A stretch of 64,000 nucleotides of DNA from Symbiodinium natans. Its lineage: Eukaryota; Sar; Dinophyceae; Suessiales; Symbiodiniaceae. The stretch spans positions 113,501-177,500 of the forward strand of contig CAJNDS010002142.1 of assembly GCA_905221605.1 (NCBI GenBank), written 5' to 3'. The notes under the pieces are model-generated. The model saw nothing but the letters and a program-made list of their open reading frames with translations, did not search any database and was not told the origin of the DNA. Positions 1 through 8,512 of the stretch are shown piece by piece (the stretch's first letter is position 1; each line of letters starts with the position of its first letter). The position numbers and the translations under genes are program-made.

Positions 1-150
1 GCGGGGGAGGAAGAAAAGCACGTTGCAACCGAGGATTTTGTCCTGCTTGAAGGTTTCAGCACGTTGGCGTACGTTGGCCCCCAGCAGCGTGAGCACGACT
101 TCAGAGTCGCTATCGACCTTGTTGCGATTGCAGAGCTCTATGTCATGGGG
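1..150 (+). CDS. Partial exon, unknown protein
   Basis: Frame 1 is open from the first base to a GG|GT donor at 151 and ends in phase 0. The peptide (GEEEKHVATEDFVLL ... FRVAIDLVAIAELYVMG) has a natural protein composition with acidic and hydrophobic stretches. The 5' side is cut by the window edge. No family is recognised. The overlapping 62-residue frame starting at 23 looks less protein-like and is taken as a shadow. Confidence 0.5.
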
Positions 151-370
151 GTTTTCCCTGCAGTTTTTGGGGGAGGTTCCTCTGCTTGAGGGTTTAGGGT
201 TCAGGGTCTAGGGCTTCGGGTTTCGGACTTAGGGTTTAGGGTAAGGATTACCTTGTAGTATTTCAGGGGGCATATTTGGGGGGTACCCTAAAGCCATGGC
301 TCCTGCATCAACTTCAGGCCTAGAAACGAGTTGCCAACTCTTCAACTGCTGGGGGCTTTCGAAAATGAGG

Positions 371-515
371 GACCCCTAAACCCTAAACCCTAAACCCTAA
401 ACCCTAAACCCTTAACCCTTAGCCCTTGACCCTTAACTCTTAAACCCTTAACCCTTAAACCCTTAAACCCTGAATCCGTGAACCCTTAACCCCTAAATCT
501 TAAACCCCCAAATAG
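371..515. repeat. Degenerate CCCTAAA-type field
   Basis: Telomere-like heptamers on the + strand with many one-base variants (CCCTTAA, CCCTTAAA). No gene is visible here. Confidence 0.8.
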
Positions 516-668
516 TAGGATTCCTGTATAGTCAGTACCTTCACAAGGTAGCCTGATCTCGGAAACCACCAGTTAAAAATGAGGCAGCAGCCTTGCCAGC
601 CTTGAAAGTTTGACCCCTAAACCGTGCGCCCCGTATAAACCCTTGAGGGCTCTGATCCCCAAAAGCCC

Positions 669-778
669 CTGGGTAGCCCAGTGGTCACCTTTTCCCTTTT
701 TTGGTTCAAGGTTCCCTTACAAAGTAACCAACTCCCAAAAAAAATGCCCTCATGAAAATATGGTCACTGGGCTACCAG
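669..778. mobile_element. Miniature inverted-repeat element, family M1
   Basis: A 110-bp palindromic element. The left end CTGGGTAGCCCAGTGG is complementary to the right end CACTGGGCTACCAG. It is flanked by a perfect 5-bp direct repeat AGCCC (664-668 and 779-783), the signature of target-site duplication. Related copies lie at 11715, 25353 and 44253. It has no ORF, so it would be non-autonomous. Confidence 0.75.
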
Positions 779-838
779 AGCCCTGAACCCTGAAAGCCCT
801 CCAACCCTCTATAGCAGAGGCTCTGAGCCCTGGGCCCT

Positions 839-932
839 TTACCCAATGGCTCCAATGAAGTTCCTTTTTGGGTTAGTTATAGGGGATTCTAGTATTCTAC
901 CCCAAAAAGGTACTACATAGGAGCCTTTGGGT
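839..932. mobile_element. Inverted-repeat element, family M2
   Basis: Inverted ends TACCCAATGGCTCC and GGAGCCTTTGGGTA with an internal CCTTTTTGGG/CCCCAAAAAGG pair make a long hairpin. A second copy at 48714 is about 85-90 percent alike by eye. No clear target duplication is seen at this copy. Confidence 0.65.
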
Positions 933-947
933 ACATTCCTCCCCTAG

Positions 948-1006
948 TCTTGGACATCGGCTCAGGGTGTGAGTGCGGTTCTTGCCTCCGAGCGCGGCGG
1001 CTCAAG
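948..1006 (+). CDS. Candidate exon before a TTTAGGG array
   Basis: The acceptor is CCCTAG at 947 and the donor AAG|GT is at 1007, where the intron runs straight into about 14 TTTAGGG units. One frame is open and encodes a Cys/Arg-rich peptide (LDIGSGCECGSCLRARRLK). The exon is short, so frame choice is uncertain. Confidence 0.35.
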
Positions 1007-1009
1007 GTT

Positions 1010-1110
1010 AGGGTTTAGGGTTTAGGGTTTAGGGTTTAGGGTTTAGGGTTTAGGGTTTAGGGTTTAGGGTTTAGGGTTTAGGGTTTAGGGTTTAGGGTTG
1101 AGGGTTTAGG
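1010..1110. repeat. TTTAGGG array, about 14 units
   Basis: Near-perfect heptamers on the + strand, with one degenerate unit near the 3' end (1096). They lie immediately downstream of the candidate exon ending at 1006. Confidence 0.95.
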
Positions 1111-1217
1111 GTAGCCCCCTTTAAACCCAACAAAAGGGCACCCTTTGTGGATGACTCTTGGGCCTAGGTTCAGAGTTTCGGGTTTGATTATCTGCAATGA
1201 GCTCCTTCAGGCAATCC

Positions 1218-1360
1218 TCGACGCAGAAATCCCGCGAAAAATGGCTTGGTTTGCCGGGCTCTCGGACTTGTTTCTTGCAGGGAAAACTCAAACCTACACC
1301 CTCCAGTTGCAGTTGAAATTTGGGGAAACCCAGTCTTCGTATTGTCTAAGACAACCACAA
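1218..1360 (+). CDS. Candidate exon or exons, frame unresolved
   Basis: Two + frames stay open across this stretch. One gives LLQAILDAEIPRKMAWFAGL..., the other gives a peptide containing VAVEIWGNPVFVLSKTTTN. Possible acceptors are CTTCAG (near 1210) and TTGCAG (near 1280). Coding character is evident but the exon structure cannot be settled by eye. Confidence 0.3.
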
Positions 1361-1479
1361 ACTTAGCCCTAAACTCGAAATCCTAAACCCTAAGCCCTGA
1401 ACCCTAAACCCTAAATCCTAAACCCTAAATCCTAAATCCCAAATCCTAAATCCTAAACCCTAAACCCGAAACCCTAAAG

Positions 1480-1593
1480 AAGAAGCCGTCCAGCCTCGGG
1501 CCTAGACCCGAAGAAACGAAAGCCTGTGCAACCGCGAGCCCCAAACCCCTAAACCTTCCTCAGCCCCTAGCCATCCTGAAACCCAAAGGCAGG
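1480..1593 (+). CDS. Candidate exon between CCCTAAA and TTTAGGG arrays
   Basis: The acceptor CTAAAG is supplied by the repeat itself and the donor AGG|GTTTAG by the next array. The frame is open over 38 codons and begins KKPSSLGPRPEETKACATAS. Pro/Lys-rich, no recognised domain. Confidence 0.4.
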
Positions 1594-1712
1594 GTTTAGG
1601 GTGTTGGGTTTAGGGTTTGCGGTTTAGGGTCTAGGCGTTTAGGGTTTAGGGTACTCGTCACCGCTCTTGTTCGCGTTTGTTTGGTGCTGACCTACGGCTC
1701 TCCGCAGCTTTG

Positions 1713-1799
1713 ACCTGGAAGAGGAGATCTCACTTTGATTTGAAACCCAGCATCCCCGACAGCCTTGCTGCCCAGAGAGCCCAAAAACCCAAGATTTCA
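1713..1799 (+). CDS. Candidate exon
   Basis: A good pyrimidine tract and acceptor (CTCTCCGCAG) precede an open frame containing RRSHFDLKPSIPDSLAAQR. The 3' boundary is not defined. Confidence 0.3.
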
Positions 1800-2404
1800 G
1801 GAATAAGCCTTTAACCATAGAGGGATCCTTGTTCTGGTTTAAGGTAGAATCCTTAAATGGAGGGGGATTGGGCTCTTTGCCTCGTTACCGTTGATGGTTT
1901 AGGCCTTAGGGTGGTTGAGGGAGTGATCTTTGATTCGACTCCTAGAATGGTGGACACTGCATCCTATGCATGTGCTCAACATTCTCTTGCCTCTCAACCC
2001 GAAAGCCCCGACGAAAAAAACCCCAAGCTTATAGCCCCAAAGATGACCTCTAACCCCGGCGCTTTCCAGTAATATAGGGGTCGGAATAATTGCCAATAGT
2101 ATTCCCTTCCCTTTAGACTCTACCCAAAGCCCTATTCTACTATTCAGGCTACCATAGTAGTGGCAGGTGTTGCTCCATGCCTTGGTGTTGCCGGGTTGTG
2201 GGCTTCGGGAAGAAGAAGGGAAAGGAAGAGGCGAATGTTTAGGGGCCTAGGGCAAGCCAGACCCCTGGGAGGATCCAAAAAGTAGAACCCCCAAAATATA
2301 GTGTTCTTAATACTCATGGGTCATTCTTAGGAACCCTACCTTTTTGGGCTTGATGCTGAGATAAAGGCCTCGAGCCCGTGAAAGAGTTTGTGCATCCTAG
2401 CACC

Positions 2405-2493
2405 TTAAGGCGTCTTCATCCTCATCCACCGCCTGCGACGTTTCAGCCCGAAACCTCGAACTCGTTTTTACCTTCAGCGACCCTGAGTAGGTA
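2405..2493 (+). CDS. Candidate exon with GTAAAA donor
   Basis: The frame after CCTAG reads HLKASSSSSTACDVS ... LELVFTFSDPE and meets a consensus-like donor, GTAAAAG, near 2494. Ser-rich start, unknown function. Confidence 0.35.
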
Positions 2494-2628
2494 AAAGCCC
2501 AAAAAGCCCCAAACCCACAAAATTGCACATGTGGATAAATGGAGTCCCAGGTAAGCCCACAAGATCCCCCCCCCCCCCTAAACCCTAAACCCGAGAAACC
2601 CTTACAACCCTAAAAACCCTAAAGCCCA

Positions 2629-2849
2629 AACCCTAAACCCTAAACCCTAAACCCTAAACCCTAAACCCTAAACCCTAAACCCTAAACCCTAAACCCTAAA
2701 CCCTAAACCCTAAACCCTAAACCCTAAACCCTAAACCCTAACCTAAACCCTAAACCCTAAACCCTAAACCCTAAACCCTAAACCCTAAACCCTAAACCCT
2801 AAACCCTAAACCCTAAACCCTAAACCCTAAACCCTAAACCCTAAACCCT
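2629..2849. repeat. CCCTAAA array, about 31 units
   Basis: The longest perfect telomere-type array in the window, with one six-base slip (CCCTAA) near 2738. It lies directly upstream of the exon at 2860, so if that exon is real the array forms the 3' part of its intron. Confidence 0.97.
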
Positions 2850-2859
2850 ACCATCTGAG

Positions 2860-2950
2860 GACGGACCGAGCGCGGGGGCGCACCTCGTCCCACAGGGGCT
2901 ACTGCCCTGGTTGCAGAGGTGCATGAAGCCCAACCTGTTGCCCCCTGAAG
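2860..2950 (+). CDS. Exon n of a two-exon 3' gene end
   Basis: 30 codons plus one base, starting DGPSAGAHLVPQGLLPW and ending NLLPPE. It has an AG|G acceptor and a G|GTGGTT donor. Joined to 3014-3087 the split codon becomes GAC and the frame stays open to a stop. The exon is bracketed by CCCTAAA upstream and TTTAGGG downstream. Confidence 0.55.
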
Positions 2951-3013
2951 GTGGTTAGGATTTAGGGTTTAGGGTTTAGGGTTTAGGGTTTAGGGTTTAG
3001 GGTTTAGGGCCAG
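2951..3013 (+). other. 63-nt intron made of telomeric repeat
   Basis: GTGGTTAGGA, then seven TTTAGGG units, then CCAG. Splicing it out preserves the frame between the two flanking exons. No independent pyrimidine tract is present. Confidence 0.5.
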
Positions 3014-3087
3014 ACAGCAAGTGGGTTGAGTGGTCCAAGCGTGTGGTATCTGCGATGCCCAGTCGTAGCACGCTATTCCCTATGTGA
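3014..3087 (+). CDS. Terminal exon, unknown protein
   Basis: Starts in phase 1 (AC completes GAC), encodes SKWVEWSKRVVSAMPSR ... LFPM and ends with TGA. The Trp/Lys-rich composition is protein-like. No domain recognised. Confidence 0.5.
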
Positions 3088-3155
3088 GAGTAACCGCAGC
3101 AGGTCGCGGGGTGTGGAAGGGATGGAACTATCTGAGAAAATCCTGCAGCTACTGT

Positions 3156-3246
3156 TTGCTTAAGAACCCCCAAAAAACAAAAATGATAATCTCTGTATTG
3201 GCCTCATATGGAAGAATATGTTGTGTTTTTGGGGGTTCTTAAGCAA
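3156..3246. mobile_element. Perfect hairpin element, family M5
   Basis: Ends TTGCTTAAGAACCCCCAAAA and its exact complement (3226-3246) give a 21-bp perfect stem around a 49-nt loop. Only one copy is seen. No clear target duplication. Confidence 0.6.
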
Positions 3247-3291
3247 TTCGTAGGCAGCCGTTGCAAGAGGAGAGCGGGCTAAGTTTTACCG

Positions 3292-3470
3292 ATGTCCGGG
3301 CGAAGGTTAGGACAAATGGCGATGCAGTGGTCTTCATGTGTTACATGTTCACGGCAACGTTTTGACAGCAGTGTGAACAGTGCAATTTGTTTTTCCCCGC
3401 GTAGCCTTCCAGCACCAGCAGTTTCCTGCACCAGTGCGCATGGCCATCAGCAGAATCCTGAACACAGGGC
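3292..3470 (+). CDS. Candidate 5' exon
   Basis: An open frame with ATGs at 3292 and 3316 (MAMQWSSCVTCSRQRFDS...). It could end at an AGG|GC donor at 3471, in phase with a frame opening at 3570 that ends in TGA at 3665. Alternative frames exist in the downstream exon, so this model is weak. Confidence 0.3.
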
Positions 3471-3569
3471 CCTAAACCCTAAACCCTAAACCCTAAACCC
3501 TAAACCCTAAACCCTAAACCCTAAACCTTGCATGTGTGGGTGTGTGTGTGGCTATACCCTAACACCCAG

Positions 3570-3685
3570 CATCGGAAGGCTGATCGCTTGCCGGCTGAGC
3601 TCAGCTCCTTGGTCAGATGCCCAGAGAGCTCAACATCCCTCAGACTTGCTTGTAGACAGCCCTGAACTCAACAAGCTAAACTCTG
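3570..3685 (+). CDS. Candidate exon between repeat arrays
   Basis: The acceptor CACCCAG follows a CCCTAAA array, and a GG|GTTTAG donor begins the next TTTAGGG array. Two frames are usable: one runs to a TGA at 3663-3665 (HRKADRLPAELSSL...), the other is open throughout (...SDLLVDSPELNKLNSG). Confidence 0.35.
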
Positions 3686-3819
3686 GGTTTAGGGTTTAGG
3701 GTTTAGGGTTTAGGGTTTAGGGTGTATGGTGTAGGGTATATATATAATATAAGAGGCCCTAAGCGCTAGACCCTTGCCGAGTCGAGGCTGTTGGGCTCTC
3801 TAGGTGGGCCATTAGTCAG

Positions 3820-3894
3820 AGGCGCGCCAATTCTCCCGAAAAAAATGGCAAGTACCACAACCCAGAAGTCCCATGATTGGGCCCAGAGTGTACG
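3820..3894 (+). CDS. Candidate exon
   Basis: The frame GAPILPKKMASTTTQKSHDW is open, with acceptor GTCAG and donor CG|GTGTAGGG leading into three TTTAGGG units. Unknown function. Confidence 0.35.
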
Positions 3895-3966
3895 GTGTAG
3901 GGTTTAGGGTTTAGGGTTTAGGGTGTCAGGGCTTAGAGTTTAGGGCATAGGGTGTCAGGGTGTCTG

Positions 3967-4078
3967 GGACCCAGAGTAGGCCCTTCTTCCCTTTTTTCAT
4001 CGCTTAGGTTCCCTTATAAGCCCCTTCAAACCAAAAAAAGGGTACCCTTTCTTATTCCTAGGTTACTTTTGGGTCTAG
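3967..4078. mobile_element. Inverted-repeat element, family M4
   Basis: Starts GGACCCAGAGTAGGCCC and ends CCTAGGTTACTTTTGGGTC, which are imperfect complements. Related copies are at 9064, 32316, 53590 and 54329, with a fragment at 1116-1165. Non-coding. Confidence 0.55.
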
Positions 4079-4265
4079 GTGTAGAGCCCTCCCTAGTTTA
4101 GGGTTTAGGGTAGGTTTAGGGCTTGGCATAGTAGCCATGCTACTTGGTGACACTAAGCCTTATAAACCCTCTCAGCTCTTAAAGCCCCCAACACCTAAAA
4201 ATCCACCCTGAAGCCCAAAACCCTACCCCCCCACATTTGTGCATGCCGAATGTCTCACACCACAG

Positions 4266-4337
4266 GACAAAAGGAGCCAAGTGTCAGGTGCATCAAAGAA
4301 CGCACTGTGCTGGAGCCCGCCCTGCGCGAAGCAGGAC
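4266..4337 (+). CDS. Exon, unknown protein (joins 4492)
   Basis: 24 codons in phase 0/0, starting DKRSQVSGASKNALCW. It follows a pyrimidine-rich acceptor (TCTCACACCACAG) and ends before GTATGG. The next exon (4492) is also phase 0, and the intron between them carries the CCCTAAA array at 4372-4459. Confidence 0.55.
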
Positions 4338-4491
4338 GTATGGTTTCTTGCTCCTTCGAAGCACCCCAGACCCTAAACCCTAAACGCTAAACCCTAAACC
4401 CTAAATGCTAAACCCTAAACCCTAGACCCTAAACCCTAAACCCTAAACCCTAAACCCTGCAAACCCTGAACTCTCAAGAACTGTCACACAG

Positions 4492-4674
4492 GAAGCCCCC
4501 TACGAACGGTCGCAGCTTCGCAAGGGCGATGCTCCAACCTTTTGTAGAGTTGCAGGGAAGGCCTTGCCGCTGGAGGTTGCACTGAATAGCGGGCGCCACC
4601 TCCATGGTGTTGCAGGGACTCGTCGGTCTGGCCAAGGGATGGCTCGTTTGGACAATTTTGGCTTTTGGTGTTAG
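4492..4674 (+). CDS. Terminal exon, unknown protein
   Basis: 61 codons including the TAG stop, starting EAPYERSQLRKGDAPTFC and containing ALPLEVALNSGRHLHGVAG. The acceptor is ACACAG|G. A TTTAGGG array starts 8 nt after the stop. An alternative donor (TG|GTGTTAG at 4668) would instead join the frame opening at 4764 through a TGG codon. Confidence 0.55.
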   Translation, partial: EAPYERSQLRKGDAPTFCRVAGKALPLEVALNSGRHLHGVAGTRRSGQGMARLDNFGFWC

Positions 4675-4763
4675 TGTCTCGGGTTTAGGGTTTAGGGTTT
4701 AGGGTTTAGGGTTTAGGGTTTAGGGTTTAGGGTTGGAGGTTGTATCGAGCGATTTCCGGCCAG

Positions 4764-4861
4764 GATGCGAGCGTTAACGACGCTGATATCGCCTCAGGCG
4801 ACACTGACCGACAGCGAGCCGGCTCTCTTCAGTCGCCCGCAACAAATCGCCACCGCTTTGG
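4764..4861 (+). CDS. Candidate exon, two open frames
   Basis: After CCGGCCAG, one frame reads DASVNDADIASGDTDRQRAG. Another reads MRALTTLISPQATLTDSEPA and runs on to a stop near 4900. Both look protein-like and the join to neighbours is unresolved. Confidence 0.35.
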
Positions 4862-5134
4862 GTTTGTGCCCTTTGTTTCGGGGGGCAGAACCTACCATTT
4901 GAGAGGGTTTGGGAGCTTCCAGGTTGCGTTTCGTGCCGGATTCGTAGTTTCGTGGCCTTAAGTTGCAATCTCTGCGGACACTGAGCATGCCCCCAGGAGC
5001 ACTCCTGTATACTTCCCCCTTGTTTTTGGGGATGGGCTCCCCCTTTCGGCTACATGGTGCTCAAGTTACGTAAACTGGGCAGCCCTAAACCCTTCGCCCT
5101 TAACCCTAAACCCTAGAGTCTAAACCAACCCTAG

Positions 5135-5241
5135 ATGACCCGCAGTGTGGGGGCTGGATTTATTCATAGCCTATCGCACAAGGAATTCTGGTGCATCACA
5201 GGAGAGGCCAGAATGAACATCAACCTTGTCGTGCGGACTGG
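5135..5241 (+). CDS. Exon 1 of a four-exon gene model
   Basis: Begins with ATG right after CCCTAG. The ATG could be the start codon or simply the first codon of an internal exon. It encodes MTRSVGAGFIHSLSHKEFW ... NLVVRT plus GG and ends at G|GTTTAG, so the donor is itself the first telomeric unit of the intron. With exons 5358, 5594 and 5809 the joined frame is 107 codons plus stop, with every phase consistent. No domain is recognised. Confidence 0.6.
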
Positions 5242-5357
5242 GTTTAGGGTTTAGGCTTTAGGGCTTAGGGCTTTAGGCTTTAGGCCTTAGGCTTTAGGCT
5301 TTAAGGCTTTAGGCTTTAGGCTTTAGGCTTTAGGCTTTAGGCCTTGTTTTCCACCAG
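5242..5357 (+). other. Intron built of TTTAGGC-type repeats
   Basis: 116 nt: a GTTTAGGG donor, then a run dominated by TTTAGGC (GGCTTTA) heptamers, then TTGTTTTCCACCAG as acceptor. The TTTAGGC variant is locally homogenised and rare elsewhere in the window. Confidence 0.6.
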
Positions 5358-5451
5358 GTTCGTGGTTGAGCGTGCTTTGGCGGCTGCAGTCCCTCCCAGG
5401 ACCCCCCAAGAGCATGTTCAGCTGCAGCCCAACATGCTCTCAAATCCCCAG
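5358..5451 (+). CDS. Exon 2 of the 5135-5881 model
   Basis: The first base completes GGG. It then reads FVVERALAAAVPPRTPQEHV ... NMLSNPQ, with a CAG|GTTTCC donor in phase 0. This is a 31-codon exon with a strong pyrimidine acceptor. Confidence 0.6.
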
Positions 5452-5593
5452 GTTTCCCAAAACCCATGGGTCCAATAGCCCCAAAACCCTAAACCCTAAA
5501 CCTTATAAACACTAAAGCGGTAGCCCTAAAGGGTTTAGAAGCTTCGGGTTTCAGCCCCCCCCCCCCCCCCCCGAAGCCTCCGACCCTCCGCAG

Positions 5594-5643
5594 ACAATGG
5601 TGAGACACGAGAAGTTGGGCTGGATTCCAGATGGATGTCGCAG
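5594..5643 (+). CDS. Exon 3 of the 5135-5881 model
   Basis: A phase 0 start after CCGACCCTCCGCAG; encodes TMVRHEKLGWIPDGCR and ends AG|GTGCGC in phase 2. The intron before it includes CCCTAAA repeats and an 18-base C run just upstream of the acceptor. Confidence 0.6.
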
Positions 5644-5808
5644 GTGCGCCCGAAGCCACAGCCCGAACCCCCTAATCCCCAAAGAAAATTGATTAATCCC
5701 TAAACCCTAAACCCTAAACCCTCAACCCTAAACCCTAAACCCTAAACCGTGGAAAACCCTAAAGCCCTGAACCCTAACCCCAAGCCCTGAGCCGGCCCTA
5801 CACCGCAG

Positions 5809-5881
5809 TTTAGGTTCGGTCTTGTCGGTTTGGCGAGGCCATGTGACATTTTCCTGGGCCCTGAACCCTAAATCCTTCTGA
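5809..5881 (+). CDS. Exon 4, terminal, of the 5135-5881 model
   Basis: The first T completes AGT. It then reads LGSVLSVWRGHVTFSWALN to a TGA at 5879-5881. The final codons overlap the beginning of a CCCTAAA-type field, so the C-terminus is partly repeat-derived unless a GC donor inside the exon is used. Confidence 0.5.
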
Positions 5882-5889
5882 CCCCCATA

Positions 5890-6213
5890 AACCCTAAGCC
5901 CCCTAAACCCCGTAAACCCCCTAAAGCCCCGAAAGCCCCTAAACCCCCTAAAGCCCCTAAAGCCCCTAACCCCCTCTAAACTCCCTAAACACCCTAACCC
6001 CCCTAAACCCCCTAAACCCCCTAAACCCCCTAAACCCCCTAAACCCTAAAACCCTCTTTTAAGTCCTCAGCCCCCAACCATCCGAACCCATGTAAACCCC
6101 TTTAGATCCCCTAAACCTCTAAGATCTAAACCCTTCTACTAAGCCCACAACCCCAAACCCTAAACCCTAAACCCTAAACCCGAAGCCCTAAACCCTAAAC
6201 CCTAAACCCTAAA
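5890..6213. repeat. CCCCCTAAA-variant field
   Basis: A nine-base variant (CCCCCTAAA) is locally homogenised at about 5940-6050, followed by ordinary CCCTAAA. Confidence 0.85.
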
Positions 6214-6334
6214 CCCTCCAAGCCCATGCGCAAGCCTAAGCCCCCCCCCAAGGCCGGCTCTTGACCCTTGTACACCGACCTTCAAGCTTTGTACATATAT
6301 CACGAAGCCCCACGCCCTAAACCTAAACCCTTAA

Positions 6335-6339
6335 CAATC

Positions 6340-6371
<32 letters not shown>

Positions 6372-6460
6372 ATATATTATTATATATATATTATATATAT
6401 ATATTGTATTATATATATATATATCAATATACATATATACATATTCATTTGTATGTATAG
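6335..6460. repeat. AT microsatellite
   Basis: (TA)n-rich low-complexity DNA, continuing into TACATA repeats. ORFs across it encode only Ile/Tyr-rich artefacts. Confidence 0.9.
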
Positions 6461-6642
6461 ATAGATAGGTGTATTTATTTCTTTATACACATACATATAC
6501 GTGTACGGGTAGTCATGAAGTGCCCGCAAGCTTTGAGTGGACGGATACTTTGGGCTTTGAGGGTGTCGGGTGGCTGGGTCCGAAGTCGAGGCTGGGACCC
6601 TGAAAGCTCCAAAACCCCAAACCCAAATCCCCCTCATCACTA

Positions 6643-6742
6643 CCCGAAACCCTAAACCCTAAACCCTGAACCCTGAACCCTAAACCCTAAACCCTAAACC
6701 CTAAACCCTAAACCCTAAACCCTAAACCCTAAACCCTAAACT
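6643..6742. repeat. CCCTAAA array
   Basis: About 14 heptamers with two CCCTGAA variants. Confidence 0.9.
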
Positions 6743-6806
6743 CTGCAATGGGGTTTAGGGTTTAGGCTTGAAATGCCCCCTCTTTTTTCGGGTGGCCGCG
6801 CGCCAG

Positions 6807-6854
6807 GCGCCTCTACCCTCGCTGCGGAGCCTTCGAGGCATGGCCGGGGCTCAG
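6807..6854 (+). CDS. Candidate 48-nt exon with GC donor
   Basis: 16 codons in phase 0/0 (APLPSLRSLRGMAGAQ), acceptor CGCGCCAG|G and donor CAG|GCGTTT. A 13-unit TTTAGGG array follows at 6882. Confidence 0.45.
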
Positions 6855-6881
6855 GCGTTTGGGGCTCTAGGGCTTGAGGGG

Positions 6882-6975
6882 TTTAGGGTTTAGGGTTTAG
6901 GGTTTAGGGTTTAGGGTTTAGGGTTTAGGGTTTAGGGTTTAGGGTTTAGGGTTTAGGGTTTAGGGTTTAGGGTTT
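6882..6975. repeat. TTTAGGG array, about 13 units
   Basis: Near-perfect heptamers downstream of the candidate exon ending at 6854. Confidence 0.95.
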
Positions 6976-7293
6976 GGTCAAGTTTCTTTGGGGTTTAGGG
7001 TCGGGCTGCGGCGTTTGGGGACAAGTTAGGCCTTTCAAGTGGTTCAGATTGAGGGCTGTGGGACCGGTTAGGCTGATACGGGGTACCCCAACCCCACCTG
7101 AAACCCCATAAGCATCGGGGTTTCGGGCCCCAAAGCTCCGAAAACCCGAAGTTTCCAACCTCCTGCACAGAGCCTTCTAGACCCTGAGTACCAAAGCCCG
7201 AACCCCAAAGCCCTTAACCCTAAACCCTACACCCTAAACCCTAAACCCTAAACCCCAAACCCTAAACCCCAAACCCTGAAGCCCAAGCCACAG

Positions 7294-7361
7294 GTGTGCC
7301 TGCACTACCGGGGAGAAAGGCAAAAGGCCGGTGCCCCTTCTTGCCAGGAACGTCCTTTGGG
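7294..7361 (+). CDS. Candidate exon between CCCTAAA and TTTAGGG
   Basis: Acceptor AGCCACAG|G, then VCLHYRGERQKAGAPSCQER, and a G|GTTTAG donor formed by the following array. Phase 0 in, phase 2 out. Function unknown. Confidence 0.45.
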
Positions 7362-8020
7362 GTTTAGGGGGTTTAGGGTTTAGGGTTTAGGGTTTAGGGC
7401 AAAAGGGATCAGGAGGGTTTAGGGTTTAGAGTTTCGGGTTTAGGGGGTTTATGGGTTTAGGGTTTAGTAGGGCTTAGGGTTTAGGGTTTAGGGTTTGAGT
7501 TTAGCGTCGTTATTCAGGGTTTGCGAAAGGATTTAGTATAAGGGGTTTTTTGTGACCACAGCCTACAGAGATGTTGAGTATTTATGTCAAGGATCTCAGA
7601 ACATGTTTTCAAGGGCAAGCCTACAAAGATGTTAGGTTTGGCATTCTCAAGGTAGGGGGAATCGGGTAGTTGATCTAATTTGGGCTGCTTGTGGGTTCAA
7701 GTCTTACGGCCCAGGGCTTGCGAGGTCTAGGGATTAGTGCGGAGGATGCTACGAGTTTTGGGGGTTCATGGCACTCAGGGTTTACAGACCCTGAATCTAG
7801 AAACCTACAGGGTTTCAGGTGTAGTTTTCAGGGCTAGGTTTCAATCGGGGATGCGCAGAGACTGCTCTGGCTACTGGGAGGTTCATGGGCAGATACATTC
7901 TTAGCAAGTAGGTTCAGTAAGTTGGGTCATTTTCACTTCGTGTTTTTTTTTTTAATGTTGTATAGGTTTCTAGAGGGTGCCATGTAGACTTACTAAGTCA
8001 AAAGGGCTTCCGAGTGTAAG

Positions 8021-8374
8021 TTGGGTTCTAATTATGGTAGCTCTAATTATAAAGCCAGCCATTGTTGGCCACCAAGACGTGCTAGCAGACCATGTGGCCC
8101 GTGGCAGTGCAGATTTGCTCTCATGAATGAGCGGCTGCAGCGACTGCAGCTGGCCTTGTTCCTGGAAGCGACGGAGTGGCTCCAGTTCGCAATTCCGGAG
8201 AGCTACATCCGGCTCCCTCCCCCCAAGGGAAGGCGTTCTCTTGCCCCCACACTCGCTGAGATTCAGCCTGGGTGGCTGACCGGAGGATGGCATCCTTGTC
8301 TGGACTTCCCCTTGCGCGGAAGAGTTTGTCCACGAACGCGGGCACGTTGTTTTGTAAACTTATCTCTTTCTTGA
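8021..8374 (+). CDS. Candidate coding segment, unknown
   Basis: A + frame open for 117 codons. Its most convincing part is MNERLQRLQLALFLEATEWL followed by QFAIPESYIRLPPPKG (8123-8230). The minus frame over the same stretch looks less natural. Upstream, 7980-8020 repeats a sequence also present near 22090. Exon limits are undefined. Confidence 0.35.
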   Translation: MGSNYGSSNYKASHCWPPRRASRPCGPWQCRFALMNERLQRLQLALFLEATEWLQFAIPESYIRLPPPKGRRSLAPTLAEIQPGWLTGGWHPCLDFPLRGRVCPRTRARCFVNLSLS

Positions 8375-8429
8375 TTTTTGTAGGCTGGCGTTTCTGAGAG
8401 TGAATTCTTACTGTCAACACGTGATTAAA

Positions 8430-8512
8430 CCCACCCCCCCCTCCTCCCCCCCCCTCCTCCCCCCCCCTTCCCCCCCCTTCCCCCCCCTCCCCCCCCCCCC
8501 CCCCTGCCCCCC
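8430..8512. repeat. C-rich low-complexity tract
   Basis: Eighty bases almost entirely C with scattered T. It creates Gly-rich artefact ORFs on the minus strand. Confidence 0.95.

Noticed and set aside
669-700. tRNA-like promoter A box (TAGCCCAGTGG) suggesting a SINE
   Set aside because: It matches the A-box pattern but lies in the inverted terminal repeat; the candidate B box is poor and much too close, and the element is palindromic with 5-bp duplications, unlike a SINE.
2629-2849. A true chromosome end (telomere)
   Set aside because: The arrays are short, occur in both orientations and lie throughout the window between exons, so they are interstitial.
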